A stretch of 64,000 nucleotides of DNA. Origin: Mycobacterium sp. (GTDB lineage Bacteria > Actinomycetota > Actinomycetes > Mycobacteriales > Mycobacteriaceae). A program made the translations under genes and the position numbers. The notes below the pieces were generated by a model. The model did no database searches. It was not told the DNA's origin and saw only the letters and a list, made by a program, of their open reading frames with translations. How positions within the stretch are numbered: position 1 is the stretch's first letter; each line of letters begins with the position of its first letter. Below are positions 46,432 to 57,492 of this stretch, piece after piece. The DNA is taken from contig JAKFVT010000033.1 in the NCBI GenBank assembly GCA_021732005.1, forward strand, positions 372,001 through 436,000, written 5' to 3'.

Positions 46432-47979
46432 GTGTTGGCTGAACAGTCTGATAATCAGATTTCAGTCGATAACAGCTGCCCCACAAACATTCGCCAAAAC
46501 TCAACCTCGCCGTTATTTTTCGAGAACAGCATCCCCCCGCTCTGGCAGCGGGCGCAGGCTTCGCGGCGCGAGACCCGGCGCTTCCGCCACTCGAAGCGGT
46601 TGATCCTGAGCGATGCCGCCATCATTTGCCTGACGTTGGCCGTTGCGACAGTGACGCTGTTCGCCGACCATCCCACTGCCCTGCTGACCTACGCCGTGGG
46701 CTCAGCCGCCCTGGCCGCCCTGTGGATGGCCGCGCTCGGCCTCACCGGATACCGCGCCCGCCGGGTGGTGGGCCGCGACGTCGGTGAGTACATGAGCGTC
46801 ATCCTCGCCACACTCCAGCTTTTCGGGCTGATCGCGATCGGTGCGCTGCTCCTGCACGTCGACGTGTCGCGCACCTATCTCGCCTTCGTCTTCGCGGCCG
46901 GCCTGCTCGGCCTCCTGGCGGGCCGGATGTCTTGGCGCCGGGTGGCAGCCGCCGAACTCCGCCGCGCCGAGCACCAGATCTCCGTACTCGTCGTGGGCAG
47001 CGCGAGGACCGCGGCCGACGTCGCCACCACCTTCGTGCGAGATCCCGGCGCCGGCTACCGCGTCGTGGGCATCTGCACGCCCGCCGGACCGACCGCACTG
47101 GACGATGGCATCGACGTCGACGGACGCCACATCCCTATCGTGGGCATCGACCAAGCGATCGCCGACGCCGTCCGCCGCACGAGTGCGCACACCGTCGCGC
47201 TGGCCGCCACCGACCATCTGCACCCCACCGAGATCCGCCGGCTGATCTGGGAACTCGATTCGCTCGGTGTGGACCTGATGATCGCCCCCGGACTGGTCGA
47301 CATCGCCGAAGACCGGCTGCACAGCCGCCCCGTCGCCGGCATGGCGATGTTCGAAGTGACCAAGCCCCAGTACGACGGCGCCAACTCGGTGGCCAAGCGG
47401 GTGTTCGACGTCGTGTTCACCCTCGCCGCGATGACGGTCATGGCGCCGCTGTTCGTCCTCGCCGCGCTCGCGGTGCGGCTCTCCGGCCCCGGGCCGGTGT
47501 TCTACGCCTCCGAACGAATCGGGTTCAAGGGCACCACGTTCACAATGCTGAAGTTCCGCAGCATGGTCGACGGTGCCGACGCCAACACACCGGCGATGAT
47601 CGCCGCCGCCGATAGCGATCCGGTGTTCTGGAAGGACAAGAACGACCCGCGGATCACCCAGGTGGGCAAGATCATTCGCAAGTACAGCATCGACGAACTA
47701 CCGCAGTTCATCAATGTGCTGCGCGGCGACATGAGTGTGGTGGGACCGCGCCCGCAGGTGCGCCGTGAGGTCGACTCGTACGACGATCTGGTCCGCAGGC
47801 GGCTGACGGTGAAGCCCGGCCTGACCGGCCTCTGGCAGGTCAGCGGACGGTCAGACCTTCCCCTTGAGGACGCCGTCCGTCTCGATCTCAGTTACATCGA
47901 AAACTGGTCGCCTATTCGCGATCTGGTGATCATCGCCAAGACCATCAAGACGGTCCTGCGCGGCGAAGGCGCCTACTAG
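46432..47979 (+). CDS. Polyprenyl-phosphate sugar phosphotransferase (WcaJ/WbaP-like initiating enzyme)
   Basis: About 515 residues. Four to five N-terminal helices and a CoA-binding-like middle domain (SVLVVGSARTAADVATTF, VGICTPAG) precede the bacterial sugar transferase domain: AKRVFDVVFTLAAMTVMAPLFVLAALAVRLSGPGPVFYASERIGFKGTTFTMLKFRSMV, KYSIDELPQFINVLRGDMSVVGPRPQV and TVKPGLTGLWQVSGRSDL. It would place the first sugar-phosphate on polyprenyl phosphate. The GTG at 46432 is chosen; GTG 46387 or TTG 46360 in the same frame are alternatives. Confidence 0.88.
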   Translation: MLAEQSDNQISVDNSCPTNIRQNSTSPLFFENSIPPLWQRAQASRRETRRFRHSKRLILSDAAIICLTLAVATVTLFADHPTALLTYAVGSAALAALWMAALGLTGYRARRVVGRDVGEYMSVILATLQLFGLIAIGALLLHVDVSRTYLAFVFAAGLLGLLAGRMSWRRVAAAELRRAEHQISVLVVGSARTAADVATTFVRDPGAGYRVVGICTPAGPTALDDGIDVDGRHIPIVGIDQAIADAVRRTSAHTVALAATDHLHPTEIRRLIWELDSLGVDLMIAPGLVDIAEDRLHSRPVAGMAMFEVTKPQYDGANSVAKRVFDVVFTLAAMTVMAPLFVLAALAVRLSGPGPVFYASERIGFKGTTFTMLKFRSMVDGADANTPAMIAAADSDPVFWKDKNDPRITQVGKIIRKYSIDELPQFINVLRGDMSVVGPRPQVRREVDSYDDLVRRRLTVKPGLTGLWQVSGRSDLPLEDAVRLDLSYIENWSPIRDLVIIAKTIKTVLRGEGAY

Positions 47980-48004
47980 GCCCAGCCGCCGTGAGCGGCC
48001 GGGC
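47980..48004. terminator. Bidirectional hairpin between convergent genes
   Basis: GCCCAGCCGC (47980-47989), loop CGTGA, GCGGCCGGGC (47995-48004): 9 of 10 bases pair. It fills the 27-bp gap between the sugar transferase stop and the regX3 stop, so it probably ends both transcripts and separates the accessory sugar locus from the core two-component system. Confidence 0.7.
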
Positions 48005-48006
48005 TG

Positions 48007-48689
48007 CTAGCCCTCCAGCTTGTAGCCCAGACCGCGCACGGTGACCAGATGCACCGGGTTCGCGGGGTCGGATTCGATCTTCGAGCGCAGACGCTTGACG
48101 TGGACGTCGAGGGTCTTGGTGTCCCCCACGTAGTCCGCACCCCAGACCCGGTCGATGAGCTGACCGCGGGTGAGCACCCGTCCGCTGTTGCGCATCAAGT
48201 ACTCAAGCAGGTCGAATTCCTTGAGCGGCAGGGTAATCGGTTCACCGGCGACGGTGACGACGTGCCGCTCGACATCCATCCGGACCGGGCCGGCTTCCAG
48301 GATCGCGTCGCCGATGCCGGAGTCCTCGGTATCGCTGCCGCGGCGCAGCACCGCCCGGATGCGGGCGATCAGTTCGCGGGCTGAGTACGGCTTCGTCACG
48401 TAGTCGTCGGCGCCGAGTTCCAGGCCGACGACCTTGTCGATCTCGCTGTCACGGGCGGTCACCATGATCACCGGCACGCTGGAGCGGGCCCGCAGCTGCT
48501 TACACACGTCGGTGCCGGTCATGCCCGGCAGCATCAGATCGAGCAGCACGATGTCGGCCCCCGACCGGTCGAATTCAGCCAGCGCCGACGGGCCGTCGCC
48601 GACCACGGTGGCCTCGAACCCCTCCTTGCGAAGCAGGAACGCCAGCGGGTCGGCCAGCGATTCTTCGTCTTCCACGATCAACACGTTGG

Positions 48690-48693
<4 letters not shown>
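48007..48693 (-). CDS. regX3: Phosphate-starvation response regulator RegX3
   Basis: 228 residues, OmpR/PhoB type. The receiver has [11 protein letters not shown] and the phospho-acceptor Asp52 in LLDLMLPG, with K in YVTKPYSA. The winged-helix output domain ends in [33 protein letters not shown]. It is the partner of SenX3 and activates phosphate-scavenging genes. Its ATG overlaps the senX3 stop by 4 nt. Confidence 0.96.
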
Positions 48694-49895
<1,202 letters not shown>

Positions 49896-49910
49896 AGGAA
49901 AAGGGTACGC

Positions 49911-49921
49911 ATCCGGTGAAC
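49911..49921 (-). promoter_or_regulatory. PHO-box-like half-site near senX3
   Basis: GTTCACCGGAT on the minus strand, 16-26 nt upstream of the senX3 start, resembles the GTTCACC units bound by actinobacterial PhoP/RegX3-type regulators. A second unit lies exactly 100 bp upstream. A single isolated unit is weak evidence; autoregulation of senX3-regX3 is known in mycobacteria. Confidence 0.35.
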
Positions 49922-50010
49922 GTCATCCCAGCAGCGTGCGGCCAAATCGGTACACGTCACACTCCCAGCGCGCATGTATTCCGCCCCCGTTTACCCCGTG
50001 TTTGCCAAAT

Positions 50011-50021
50011 CCGGGGTGAAC
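50011..50021 (-). promoter_or_regulatory. Second PHO-box-like half-site, at the gpm1 3' end
   Basis: GTTCACCCCGG on the minus strand, 8 bp past the gpm1 stop and 116 bp upstream of the senX3 GTG. It shares GTTCACC with the site at 49911-49921. The two flank the presumed senX3 promoter. Confidence 0.35.
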
Positions 50022-50028
50022 ACCGGAG

Positions 50029-50775
50029 TTACTTGGCGCCCTGGCTGGCGACCGCGGCCGCGCCGGCGGCGGCGGCCTCGGGATCCAGGTAGGTGCCGCC
50101 CGGCACCCGCGGCTTCAGATCGGCGTCCAGGTCGTAGCGCAGCGGAATGCCGGTCGGGATGTTCAGGCCCACGACGTCGGCGTCGGACATGTTGTCCAGA
50201 TACTTCACCAGGGCTCGCAGCGAGTTGCCGTGCGCGACCATCAGCACCGTCTTGCCTGCTTGCAGATCCGGAACGATCGTCTCGGTGAAGTACGGAACGA
50301 AGCGGGCCACGACGTCGGCCAGGCATTCGGTCAGCGGGCCGCCGTCGATGTCGGCGTAACGCGGGTCGGCGTCCTGGCTGTACTTGCTGCCCTTCTCGAT
50401 GGGCGGCGGCGGCGTGTCGTAGCTGCGTCGCCACAGCATGAACTGGTCCTCGCCGTACTTGTCCTTGGTCTCGGCCTTGTCGAGGCCCTGCAGCGCGCCG
50501 TAATGCCGCTCGTTGAGCCGCCAGTTGCGGGTCACCGGGATCCACAGCCGGTCCGCGGCGTCCAGCGCGAGGTGGGCGGTGGTGATCGCGCGGCGCAGCA
50601 GCGAGGTGTACAGCACGTCGGGCAGCAGCCCCTGCTCGGCCATCAGCTTGCCGCCGCGCACCGCCTCAGCGCGACCCTTGTCGGTGAGGTCGACGTCCAC
50701 CCAGCCGGTGAACAGGTTCAGCGCGTTCCATTCGCTTTCGCCATGCCGCAGCAGAATCAGTGTGGAGTCAGCCAT
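50029..50775 (-). CDS. gpm1: 2,3-bisphosphoglycerate-dependent phosphoglycerate mutase
   Basis: 248 residues: [31 protein letters not shown] with catalytic His11, [33 protein letters not shown] and [18 protein letters not shown] with the second His. The length and blocks match dPGM (GpmA). It interconverts 3- and 2-phosphoglycerate in glycolysis. It sits upstream of senX3 on the same strand, as in M. tuberculosis, with 133 bp between. Confidence 0.96.
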   Translation of the reverse strand: MADSTLILLRHGESEWNALNLFTGWVDVDLTDKGRAEAVRGGKLMAEQGLLPDVLYTSLLRRAITTAHLALDAADRLWIPVTRNWRLNERHYGALQGLDKAETKDKYGEDQFMLWRRSYDTPPPPIEKGSKYSQDADPRYADIDGGPLTECLADVVARFVPYFTETIVPDLQAGKTVLMVAHGNSLRALVKYLDNMSDADVVGLNIPTGIPLRYDLDADLKPRVPGGTYLDPEAAAAGAAAVASQGAK

Positions 50776-50799
50776 GCCGAAATACTCTCACGACCCCGA

Positions 50800-51348
50800 T
50801 CACTCGTCGTCGCTGTCGATCAAGTGCTCGAAGGCCGCCAGGTTCTTCAGCGATTCGCCGCGCGACACCCGCCACGCCCACTCCTTCTGGATGGACGACT
50901 TGAAGCCCAGTTCCAGCAGGGTGTTGAAGTCGGTGTCGACGGCTTCGAGCACCTGGCCAAGTACCCGGTCCAGCTCGTCGGCGGTCACCGCCTCCAGTGC
51001 CATCCGCCCGATCAGATAGATGTCGCCGGTGTTGTCCAGCGTGTAGGCCACCCCGTAGAGCCGGCGGTTGCGCTTGAGCAGGAACCGGTAGACGCCCTGG
51101 TGGTTTTCGTCGGGCTGGCGGCAGACGAACGCCTCGACGCGCACCGAATGCTCGCCGACGCTCAGCAGGGTGTTGGTCGTGAGCTTGCGCTCCCCCGGCA
51201 GCTCGACGATCAGTCCCGGCAACCCGCCGTGGGCGCCTTCGTGGCGGCTGTAGACCAGCCCGTTCTCGTCGAGCGCCTTCTCGATGATCTGATGGACGTC
51301 GGCTGCGCCGATGCGCGATACGTCTTCGGCTTCTCGCTCGCCAGTCAT
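50800..51348 (-). CDS. YbjN-like protein (Rv0487-like)
   Basis: 182 residues with [81 protein letters not shown] and a C-terminal [24 protein letters not shown], the YbjN/tetracycline-inactivation-like chaperone fold. No enzyme activity is expected. It overlaps the mshA stop by 4 nt, so it is made with the mycothiol glycosyltransferase. Confidence 0.82.
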   Translation of the reverse strand: MTGEREAEDVSRIGAADVHQIIEKALDENGLVYSRHEGAHGGLPGLIVELPGERKLTTNTLLSVGEHSVRVEAFVCRQPDENHQGVYRFLLKRNRRLYGVAYTLDNTGDIYLIGRMALEAVTADELDRVLGQVLEAVDTDFNTLLELGFKSSIQKEWAWRVSRGESLKNLAAFEHLIDSDDE

Positions 51349-52682
51349 AACCGAACACCGCGCCGCATCGACCAGCGCCGCCCGTTGCGCTTGGCCAGTG
51401 CGTCACCGGCCGCACGACGGTGTCGCGCGCTGGCGTAGTCGTCGATCGCGTGGCCGTAGCTGGTCAGCAGCCCGTCGACGGTGTGCGCCCAGGAGAACCC
51501 CTGCGCATGCGCGACGGCCGCTCGGCTGAGCTCATCGGGGTCACGGGCCAGCAGCCCGGCGATCGCGTCGGCCCACTGGCCTGGCTCGTGGCCGTCGACC
51601 AGCGCGCCGCTGACGCCGTCGGCCACCGCTACCGGCAGCCCGCCGACCGCGGCGGCGACCACCGGCGTCCCGCACGCCTGCGCCTCCACCGCGACCAGAC
51701 CGAACGACTCCGAATAGCTGGGCACGGCGACCAGATCGGCGGCGCGGTAGACGTTGACCAACTGCTCGCGCGACTGCGGCGGGAGGAATGTCACCCGGTC
51801 TGCCATACCCAGTTCGGCGGCAAGACCCACCAGCGCATCGGGCGCCGCCAGCCCGCTGCCCGACGGGCCGCCGGCCACCAGCACCCGCACGCCGGGCAGC
51901 CGGGCGGCGGCGCGCAGCAGCACATCGGGCGCCTTGAGCGGCTGGATGCGCCCGACGAAGGCGACCACACGCTCGCCGTCGGGCAGGCCCAGCACTGCCC
52001 GCGCGGTGCGCCGGTTCCCCGGAGTGAACGTTTCCAGGTCGACACCCGGGTACACCACATCGATCCGCCGCGGGTCGGCATTGTGCAGCGAAATGAGTTG
52101 GTGCGCTTCATCTTCGGTGTTGACGACCAGCCGGTCCGCCTCGTCGACCACCTGCTGTTCGCCCACCGCGCGCAGCGGTGGCTCCGGCGAGTCGCCGTCG
52201 GCCAGTGCGGCGTTCTTCACCGCGGCCAGCGTGTGGGCCGTGTGCACCAGCGGCACCGCCCACCGGTCACGGGCCAACCAGCCGACCTGGCCGGAGAGCC
52301 AGTAATGCGAATGCACGATGTCGTAGTAGCCGGGCTCATGGTTGGCCTCGGCGCGCAGCACTCCGGCGGTGAACGCGCAGAGCTGGGTGGGCAGGTCGTA
52401 CTTGTCGAGTCCCTCGAAGGGCCCCGCCACGACGTTGCGCACCAGAACCCCGGGGGCCACCCGGACCAGCGGCTGATCCGACGACGACGTCGCCCGGGTG
52501 AAGATCTCCACCTCCACCCCGCGCCGCGCCATGTGCAGCGCGGTCTGGAGTACGTAGACATTCATCCCGCCGGCGTCACCGGTCCCGGGCTGAGCCAGCG
52601 GGGAGGTGTGAACCGACAACACCGCAACGCGCCGCGGCATCGCATCGGTCGAGCTGTCGCTCAGTTCCCGGGCGTGCCGCAC
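51345..52682 (-). CDS. mshA: D-inositol-3-phosphate glycosyltransferase MshA
   Basis: 445 residues starting [98 protein letters not shown] and [33 protein letters not shown] are MshA signatures. It joins GlcNAc to inositol-3-phosphate, the first step of mycothiol synthesis. It overlaps the ROK gene by 22 nt upstream. Confidence 0.95.
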   Translation of the reverse strand: MRHARELSDSSTDAMPRRVAVLSVHTSPLAQPGTGDAGGMNVYVLQTALHMARRGVEVEIFTRATSSSDQPLVRVAPGVLVRNVVAGPFEGLDKYDLPTQLCAFTAGVLRAEANHEPGYYDIVHSHYWLSGQVGWLARDRWAVPLVHTAHTLAAVKNAALADGDSPEPPLRAVGEQQVVDEADRLVVNTEDEAHQLISLHNADPRRIDVVYPGVDLETFTPGNRRTARAVLGLPDGERVVAFVGRIQPLKAPDVLLRAAARLPGVRVLVAGGPSGSGLAAPDALVGLAAELGMADRVTFLPPQSREQLVNVYRAADLVAVPSYSESFGLVAVEAQACGTPVVAAAVGGLPVAVADGVSGALVDGHEPGQWADAIAGLLARDPDELSRAAVAHAQGFSWAHTVDGLLTSYGHAIDDYASARHRRAAGDALAKRNGRRWSMRRGVRL

Positions 52683-54028
52683 GCCTCCATCTTTACACCC
52701 GTCTTGTCCGCGGCTTCGCGACGGTTCTGCGCCCGTCTCAGCGCGCCGATCGGGTCGGCGTACAGGCCGCCCAGTGAGACGATCCCGGCGCCGGCCTCCT
52801 GCACCCGGTTGCCGAACGCAGTCACCCGGATATCGCGGTCCGGCAGCACCGACCGCTCGGCGAACGCGGCCTCGACGAGTTGCATGCCTTCGGGGTATTC
52901 GGTGAAGGCCTGACCACCGACCACCAGGTCGTCGGGGTTGAGCATGTCGCGCAGCAGCGCCACCGCGCCGCCCAGAACGCGGGCCCGCTCGGCCAGCAGT
53001 TCTCGAGCACCGACCGCGGCCGGCGTATCGCCCTGGCGGGCGGTGCGCAGCAGCGTGGTCATCGACGCGCCGGAGCCGGGCACGATGCCGCGCTTACGGG
53101 CCGCGGCCAGCACCGCCTCGTCGCTGACGGTCGACTCCAATTGCCCACTGCCGCCGAGTAACTCGGAGGTCACCGGCAGCGCTGCAATGGTGCCGGGGCC
53201 GCTGATCGGGCTGTGCACCCGGCCGCCGATCACCAGCGCGAAGCCGACGGTCTCACGTGCGTAGACGTACAGGCTGCTCGACGTCTGAGCCGGCGGACGA
53301 CGTAGACCGAGCAGCAGTTCGGCGCCGGCCATCGCGTCCACGTGGGATGCCACCGACACCGGCAGGCCCAACGCCTCGGCGAGTACCGGGCCGACGGGAG
53401 CCTGTGTCCAGCCCAACCGGCTGTGGTCGACATGGCCCGTGCCGCTGTCGACTACGCCACCGATCGCCACGCCGATCCACAACGGACGGCGGCGATGCCA
53501 GCGGCTCAGGTAACGACGGGCGCTGCCGGCCAGTGACGCCAGTGCGGCGGCCTGACCGCCGCGCGGGGTCGGGGTCTCCACCGCGTCCAGGGTGCGGCCG
53601 AGCAAGTCGGTCGCGACGATGTTGGTGGTGCGCGCGCCGATGTGGATGCCGAGGGTCAGGAACGGCTCGTGGTGGACCTCGACGGGAACGCGCGGGCGGC
53701 CGATCGCGCCCGACACGGCCAGATCGGCTCGCTCACGCAGGATTCCGGCATCCAGCAGGGCGGTGACCTGGCGGTTCACCGTGGCGATCGACAGGTTGGT
53801 GACCTGGGCGATCACATCGCGGCCGATGGCGCCGCGCTGGCGGACCGCCGCGAAAACCGATGCGGCAGCCGCGTCGGGGATCCGCAGTGACGGGGCCACG
53901 ATGTGGTGGCGGGTCCGCAGGGGATGCGGGCGGGCTCCGATGCGGGCCGTGTCATGGGCCGCGATGCGGGCCGCGCCATCAACGGAAGTACGGAGCGGAT
54001 CGTGGGAAGAAAGGGCGACGGTACGCAT
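52661..54028 (-). CDS. ROK-family transcriptional regulator (Rv0485-like)
   Basis: 455 residues from ATG 54028. The N-terminal winged helix has [40 protein letters not shown]. The ROK sugar-kinase-like domain has [45 protein letters not shown] and [14 protein letters not shown]. The zinc cysteine cluster of true ROK kinases is not seen, so it is likely a sugar-responsive regulator. It is divergent from the SDR gene and runs into mshA. Confidence 0.85.
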   Translation of the reverse strand: MRTVALSSHDPLRTSVDGAARIAAHDTARIGARPHPLRTRHHIVAPSLRIPDAAAASVFAAVRQRGAIGRDVIAQVTNLSIATVNRQVTALLDAGILRERADLAVSGAIGRPRVPVEVHHEPFLTLGIHIGARTTNIVATDLLGRTLDAVETPTPRGGQAAALASLAGSARRYLSRWHRRRPLWIGVAIGGVVDSGTGHVDHSRLGWTQAPVGPVLAEALGLPVSVASHVDAMAGAELLLGLRRPPAQTSSSLYVYARETVGFALVIGGRVHSPISGPGTIAALPVTSELLGGSGQLESTVSDEAVLAAARKRGIVPGSGASMTTLLRTARQGDTPAAVGARELLAERARVLGGAVALLRDMLNPDDLVVGGQAFTEYPEGMQLVEAAFAERSVLPDRDIRVTAFGNRVQEAGAGIVSLGGLYADPIGALRRAQNRREAADKTGVKMEACGTPGN

Positions 54029-54224
54029 TCGGGGTGTCCTTCTCGAGTCTTCAGGTGGGGGCATATGCCACACCTGGCGACGTGAGCGGGACGAGAGAAG
54101 AAAGTCCGGTCGGGTCAGGCGCAGCGAGTCGCGTGACAACAACACGCGGTGTGCGCGACCAGGCAACTGGTCAGACCGATTCGGATCACGTTGGGAATTT
54201 AGCACAGTTACTAGAGTTGGTTCG

Positions 54225-54974
54225 ATGATCACTCCAGACGCCCATTCCCGTGTAGCGGTAGTGACCGGAGCGAGCTCCGGCATCGGCAAGGCGACCTCGA
54301 AAACACTTGCCGCCCTTGGCTTTCACGTGGTCGCGGTAGCGCGCAGGGCCGATCGCATCGAGCGGCTGGCCGACGAAATCGGCGGCACCGCCATTGTGGC
54401 CGACGTCACAGACGATGCCGCCGTCGCCGCATTGGCGGACAGCGTGCCGCGGGTGGACGTCCTGGTCAACAATGCCGGCGGCGCCAAAGGCCTGGAACCG
54501 ATCGCCGAGGCGAACTTGGACAACTGGCGCTGGATGTGGGAGACCAACGTCCTCGGGACACTGCGGGTGACGCGGGCATTGCTGCCCAAGCTCGTCGAAT
54601 CCGGCGACGGATTGATCGTCACGGTCACCTCGATCGCCGCGCTAGAGGTCTACGACAACGGGGGCGGATACACCGCCGCCAAGCACGCCCAGGGCGCTCT
54701 GCACCGGACGCTGCGCGGCGAACTCCTCGGAAAACCTGTGCGGCTCACCGAGATTGCGCCCGGCGCGGTGGAGACGGAATTCTCGCTGGTGCGCTTCGGC
54801 GGCGACGAACAGCGCGCCGACGCCGTCTACACGGGAATCACCCCGCTGGTCGCCGCCGACGTCGCCGAGGTGATCGGCTTCGTGGCGTCACGGCCGTCGC
54901 ACGTCAACCTGGACCAGATCGTGCTGCGGCCCCGCGATCAGGCCAGCGCCAGCCGGTTCAACCGCCGCTCGTAG
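54225..54974 (+). CDS. Short-chain dehydrogenase/reductase (Rv0484c-like)
   Basis: 249 residues: [24 protein letters not shown] (NAD(P) loop), [49 protein letters not shown] with the Y-x3-K pair, and [16 protein letters not shown] classical SDR of unknown substrate. TACTAGAG shortly before the ATG may be a -10. It ends overlapping the convergent lprQ gene by 17 bp. The 196 bp before it, up to the ROK gene start, hold the divergent promoters. Confidence 0.88.
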   Translation: MITPDAHSRVAVVTGASSGIGKATSKTLAALGFHVVAVARRADRIERLADEIGGTAIVADVTDDAAVAALADSVPRVDVLVNNAGGAKGLEPIAEANLDNWRWMWETNVLGTLRVTRALLPKLVESGDGLIVTVTSIAALEVYDNGGGYTAAKHAQGALHRTLRGELLGKPVRLTEIAPGAVETEFSLVRFGGDEQRADAVYTGITPLVAADVAEVIGFVASRPSHVNLDQIVLRPRDQASASRFNRRS

Positions 54975-56340
54975 CCGAGCCGGTCGTCGACGGGGTTGCC
55001 GACGAGGTCGAGCTCGTCGTAGAACTCGTCGAGGACGAACTCGTCGGTGCCGGCGTGGTCGTCGTGGGCGTGCCCGACAGGGTCGGCGCGTCGGTCGGGG
55101 TGGCCGGCGCGCTGCTCGGGATGCTGGTCTCGGGCTGCGTATCGGACAGCGCCGACATGGACTTCCACTCGTTCCAGTCCACCGCCCAGTCCCAGATGTC
55201 GCCGTCGGCGTAGGACAGCTGGATCGACGTGCCGGTCACCTCGACCGGGTCGCCGTACACGGCGGTGCCGAAATACTGCTCGGCGTCGCCGGTGGACAGG
55301 TTGATGCAGCCATTGGTGACGTTGGTATTGCCCTGCGCGCCGGAACTCGCCGGGTTGGCGTGGATGAACTCGCCGTTGTTGGAGATCCGAACCGCCCAGC
55401 GCTCATGGACATTCGAATATCCGGCGGCCTGGTTGGTCATGTAGAAGTCGGCGTATTTCTCGCTGACGACGTGGATGCCGCTGCGGGTCACGTTGCGGGG
55501 CTTGTCGGCTTCGCCATAGCTGCACGGGAAGTCCATGATCACACCCTCGTCGGTGATCACCTGGATGCGGTGCGACGTCGCATCGGCCTTGACCACCTGG
55601 CGGCGGCCGATCTCGAAGTCCAGCGTCGAGTCCGTCGCGCCGAAGGAGTCGTCGCCGAACTTCACCCCGTAGAGCCGCGCGTCGACGTGGACCTTGGTTC
55701 CCGGCTGGTAGTACTCCTTGGTGCGCCAGTGCACCCGCGAGCCACCCACCTCGTCGGGCAGCCAGGCCCAGCTGCCCTCATTCGGCGGCGTGGTGGTGAC
55801 CGTCAGCGCCTTTTCGACATCCGGTTTGTGCTCGTCGTCGATCGCCGCGTCGAACTGCAAGATGATCGGCGCGGCCACGCCGACGGTCTGCCCGTCGGAC
55901 AGCTGGAACTGGCCGCTGACCTGTTTGGTGGGATTGATCGTGGTGAACGCCGCGGCGATCGGCACAGCCTGCCCGTCGCGTCCGACCGCCGAACCAGCCC
56001 AGGTGTAGGACGCGCCGTAGCCCAGCGGCTCGGTGACGGTGAAAGTGGTGCGATCGCGGTTGAGCGTGCCGCCCACGGGCTTGCCGTCGACGTTGGTCAG
56101 CGCGACGTGCTGCAGCCAGCCGTCTTTGACCTCGAGGCTCACCGGGGTCGTGGGCAGCACATCCTTGGCATCGTTGGCCGGGGTGAAGTTCAGCGAGGCC
56201 TTCGGCGGGGGTCCCTGCTTGGCGGCCTGTTTGCCAGGCCCGCTGACGCAGGCTGCCAGCGCACTGGGCGCGGCAACGCCGACCGCCAGCGCTGCCAAAG
56301 CGCGTCGCCGATTGATCGGCGGTCGGTCGGCTGGGCTCAC
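54958..56340 (-). CDS. lprQ: L,D-transpeptidase lipoprotein LprQ (LdtMt5-like)
   Basis: 460 residues from GTG 56340. The signal has [22 protein letters not shown], both Arg-rich and with a lipobox. Two Ig-like/extended domains follow, then the YkuD catalytic domain: [22 protein letters not shown] and [25 protein letters not shown] with the nucleophilic Cys. A final 50-residue tail is almost all Ser/Thr/Pro. It forms 3-3 peptidoglycan cross-links outside the membrane. A TTG at 56379 is a less likely start. Confidence 0.92.
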   Translation of the reverse strand: MSPADRPPINRRRALAALAVGVAAPSALAACVSGPGKQAAKQGPPPKASLNFTPANDAKDVLPTTPVSLEVKDGWLQHVALTNVDGKPVGGTLNRDRTTFTVTEPLGYGASYTWAGSAVGRDGQAVPIAAAFTTINPTKQVSGQFQLSDGQTVGVAAPIILQFDAAIDDEHKPDVEKALTVTTTPPNEGSWAWLPDEVGGSRVHWRTKEYYQPGTKVHVDARLYGVKFGDDSFGATDSTLDFEIGRRQVVKADATSHRIQVITDEGVIMDFPCSYGEADKPRNVTRSGIHVVSEKYADFYMTNQAAGYSNVHERWAVRISNNGEFIHANPASSGAQGNTNVTNGCINLSTGDAEQYFGTAVYGDPVEVTGTSIQLSYADGDIWDWAVDWNEWKSMSALSDTQPETSIPSSAPATPTDAPTLSGTPTTTTPAPTSSSSTSSTTSSTSSATPSTTGSATSGG

Positions 56341-56415
56341 GTCAATCCAAGATACGGAACCCAGCCGCCCGGCTGCCAATCGACGGAGTGTGGGCTTCGC
56401 CCCACGTGGGCGAGA

Positions 56416-57372
56416 TCAGAGGCCGAAGATCGCCAGGAACGCCGGCGCGGCGCCCCCGAACTTCGATCCCGCAAACACGATGTCTCCGGCGCTCAGCGTG
56501 ATCGTCACGCCGGACTGGACGGTGCTGAACTCGTCCCAGGTCACCGACAGCGACCGAGCCGGGGAGAAGAACCCGCCGACGGGGATGTGCGCCACGATGG
56601 CCGGACCTGTCCCGCCGGTCGGAATCGGCAGGTCGAGGGTGCTGGTGCCGAACAGCAGAGCGTTCGTGAACTTCGGCGCGGCCGCGGCCCAGGCGACGAA
56701 CGCCCCCGCGATGTTTCCGCTTTGCGCCGCGGTGACGAAGGTCTTCAGGCTGTCGGCCGCGCTGAGCCCGGCCCCGACAAACGCCCCGGCCGCGCTGGCG
56801 GCGAATGCCACCGCGGGCGGCAGTTGGAGGGTCCCGTCGGTCAACGCCGTCGTGCTGGTCGGCGTGGGTGTAGCCGTGAATGTCGACGTTCCGCCAATCG
56901 AGAACTTGGCGCCGCCGAGCGGAGTCTTCGCGGTCACGTCGATCGCCACCGGCCCGCTGTCAGGCGGGGTCGGCGCGGTCACGTTCGCGACGAACGAGAT
57001 CGGACCGAACGGCGTGTTGATGGTCTGGTTGATCGGCGGAAGGGCCGCGTTGGCGCCGGCGGTCTTCCCGGCGGGCTTGACGCTGGCGGCCGGCTTCGAG
57101 ACCGCCGCGCTCGAGGGAGCCGTCGTCACCTTGGCAACCGTCCGGGCCGAGGCGGCCACGGTGCGCTTGGGTCCGGCGTCAGACTTGGTGGACGAGCTCG
57201 AGGAGGCCGAACCCGACGCCGAATGGCCGCCGGTATCAGCCGAAGCGACAGCAGTCGCTCCGGCCAGCGCGGCGCCGACGCCGAGGGTCAGTGCCCCCGC
57301 GCCCAGCCACGTCTTGACCCCCAGTGTGCGATTGCGTCCGCGATTGACAGTTTTGGTGCTGGCACTGGCCAT
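56416..57372 (-). CDS. Secreted low-complexity protein, unknown function
   Basis: 318 residues. A basic start (TKTVNRGRNRTLGVKTW) and hydrophobic core (LGAGALTLGVGAALAGATAVASAD) form a signal peptide of a type common in fast-growing mycobacteria. A Ser/Thr/Ala/Lys-rich linker of about 70 residues follows, then a Gly/Thr/Ala-rich domain with IPTGGTGPAIVAHIPVGGFFSPARSLSVTWDEF. GGGGGA 6 nt before the ATG is the ribosome site. No family name. It interrupts the lprQ-murB neighbourhood; the 120-bp gap upstream is AT-rich. Confidence 0.7.
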   Translation of the reverse strand: MASASTKTVNRGRNRTLGVKTWLGAGALTLGVGAALAGATAVASADTGGHSASGSASSSSSTKSDAGPKRTVAASARTVAKVTTAPSSAAVSKPAASVKPAGKTAGANAALPPINQTINTPFGPISFVANVTAPTPPDSGPVAIDVTAKTPLGGAKFSIGGTSTFTATPTPTSTTALTDGTLQLPPAVAFAASAAGAFVGAGLSAADSLKTFVTAAQSGNIAGAFVAWAAAAPKFTNALLFGTSTLDLPIPTGGTGPAIVAHIPVGGFFSPARSLSVTWDEFSTVQSGVTITLSAGDIVFAGSKFGGAAPAFLAIFGL

Positions 57373-57492
57373 TTCACATCCCCCGTAGATGATCTAAGCA
57401 AACCCGTAGGCGGGCTGACACCCACTATTCTCCCCATTTTTCATCGCGCGGGTTAATTATCAGAATATTCGTGGCCCCGGCGCCGGAAGTGG

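Noticed and set aside
34185..47979. Insertion-sequence or phage origin of the sugar locus
   Set aside because: No transposase, integrase, tRNA or flanking direct repeat was found at either border, so only gain or loss by recombination can be proposed.
55360..57456. A 698-codon plus-strand frame over lprQ and the secreted protein gene
   Set aside because: Antisense to a clear L,D-transpeptidase; low-complexity Arg/Gly sequence with no start signal.
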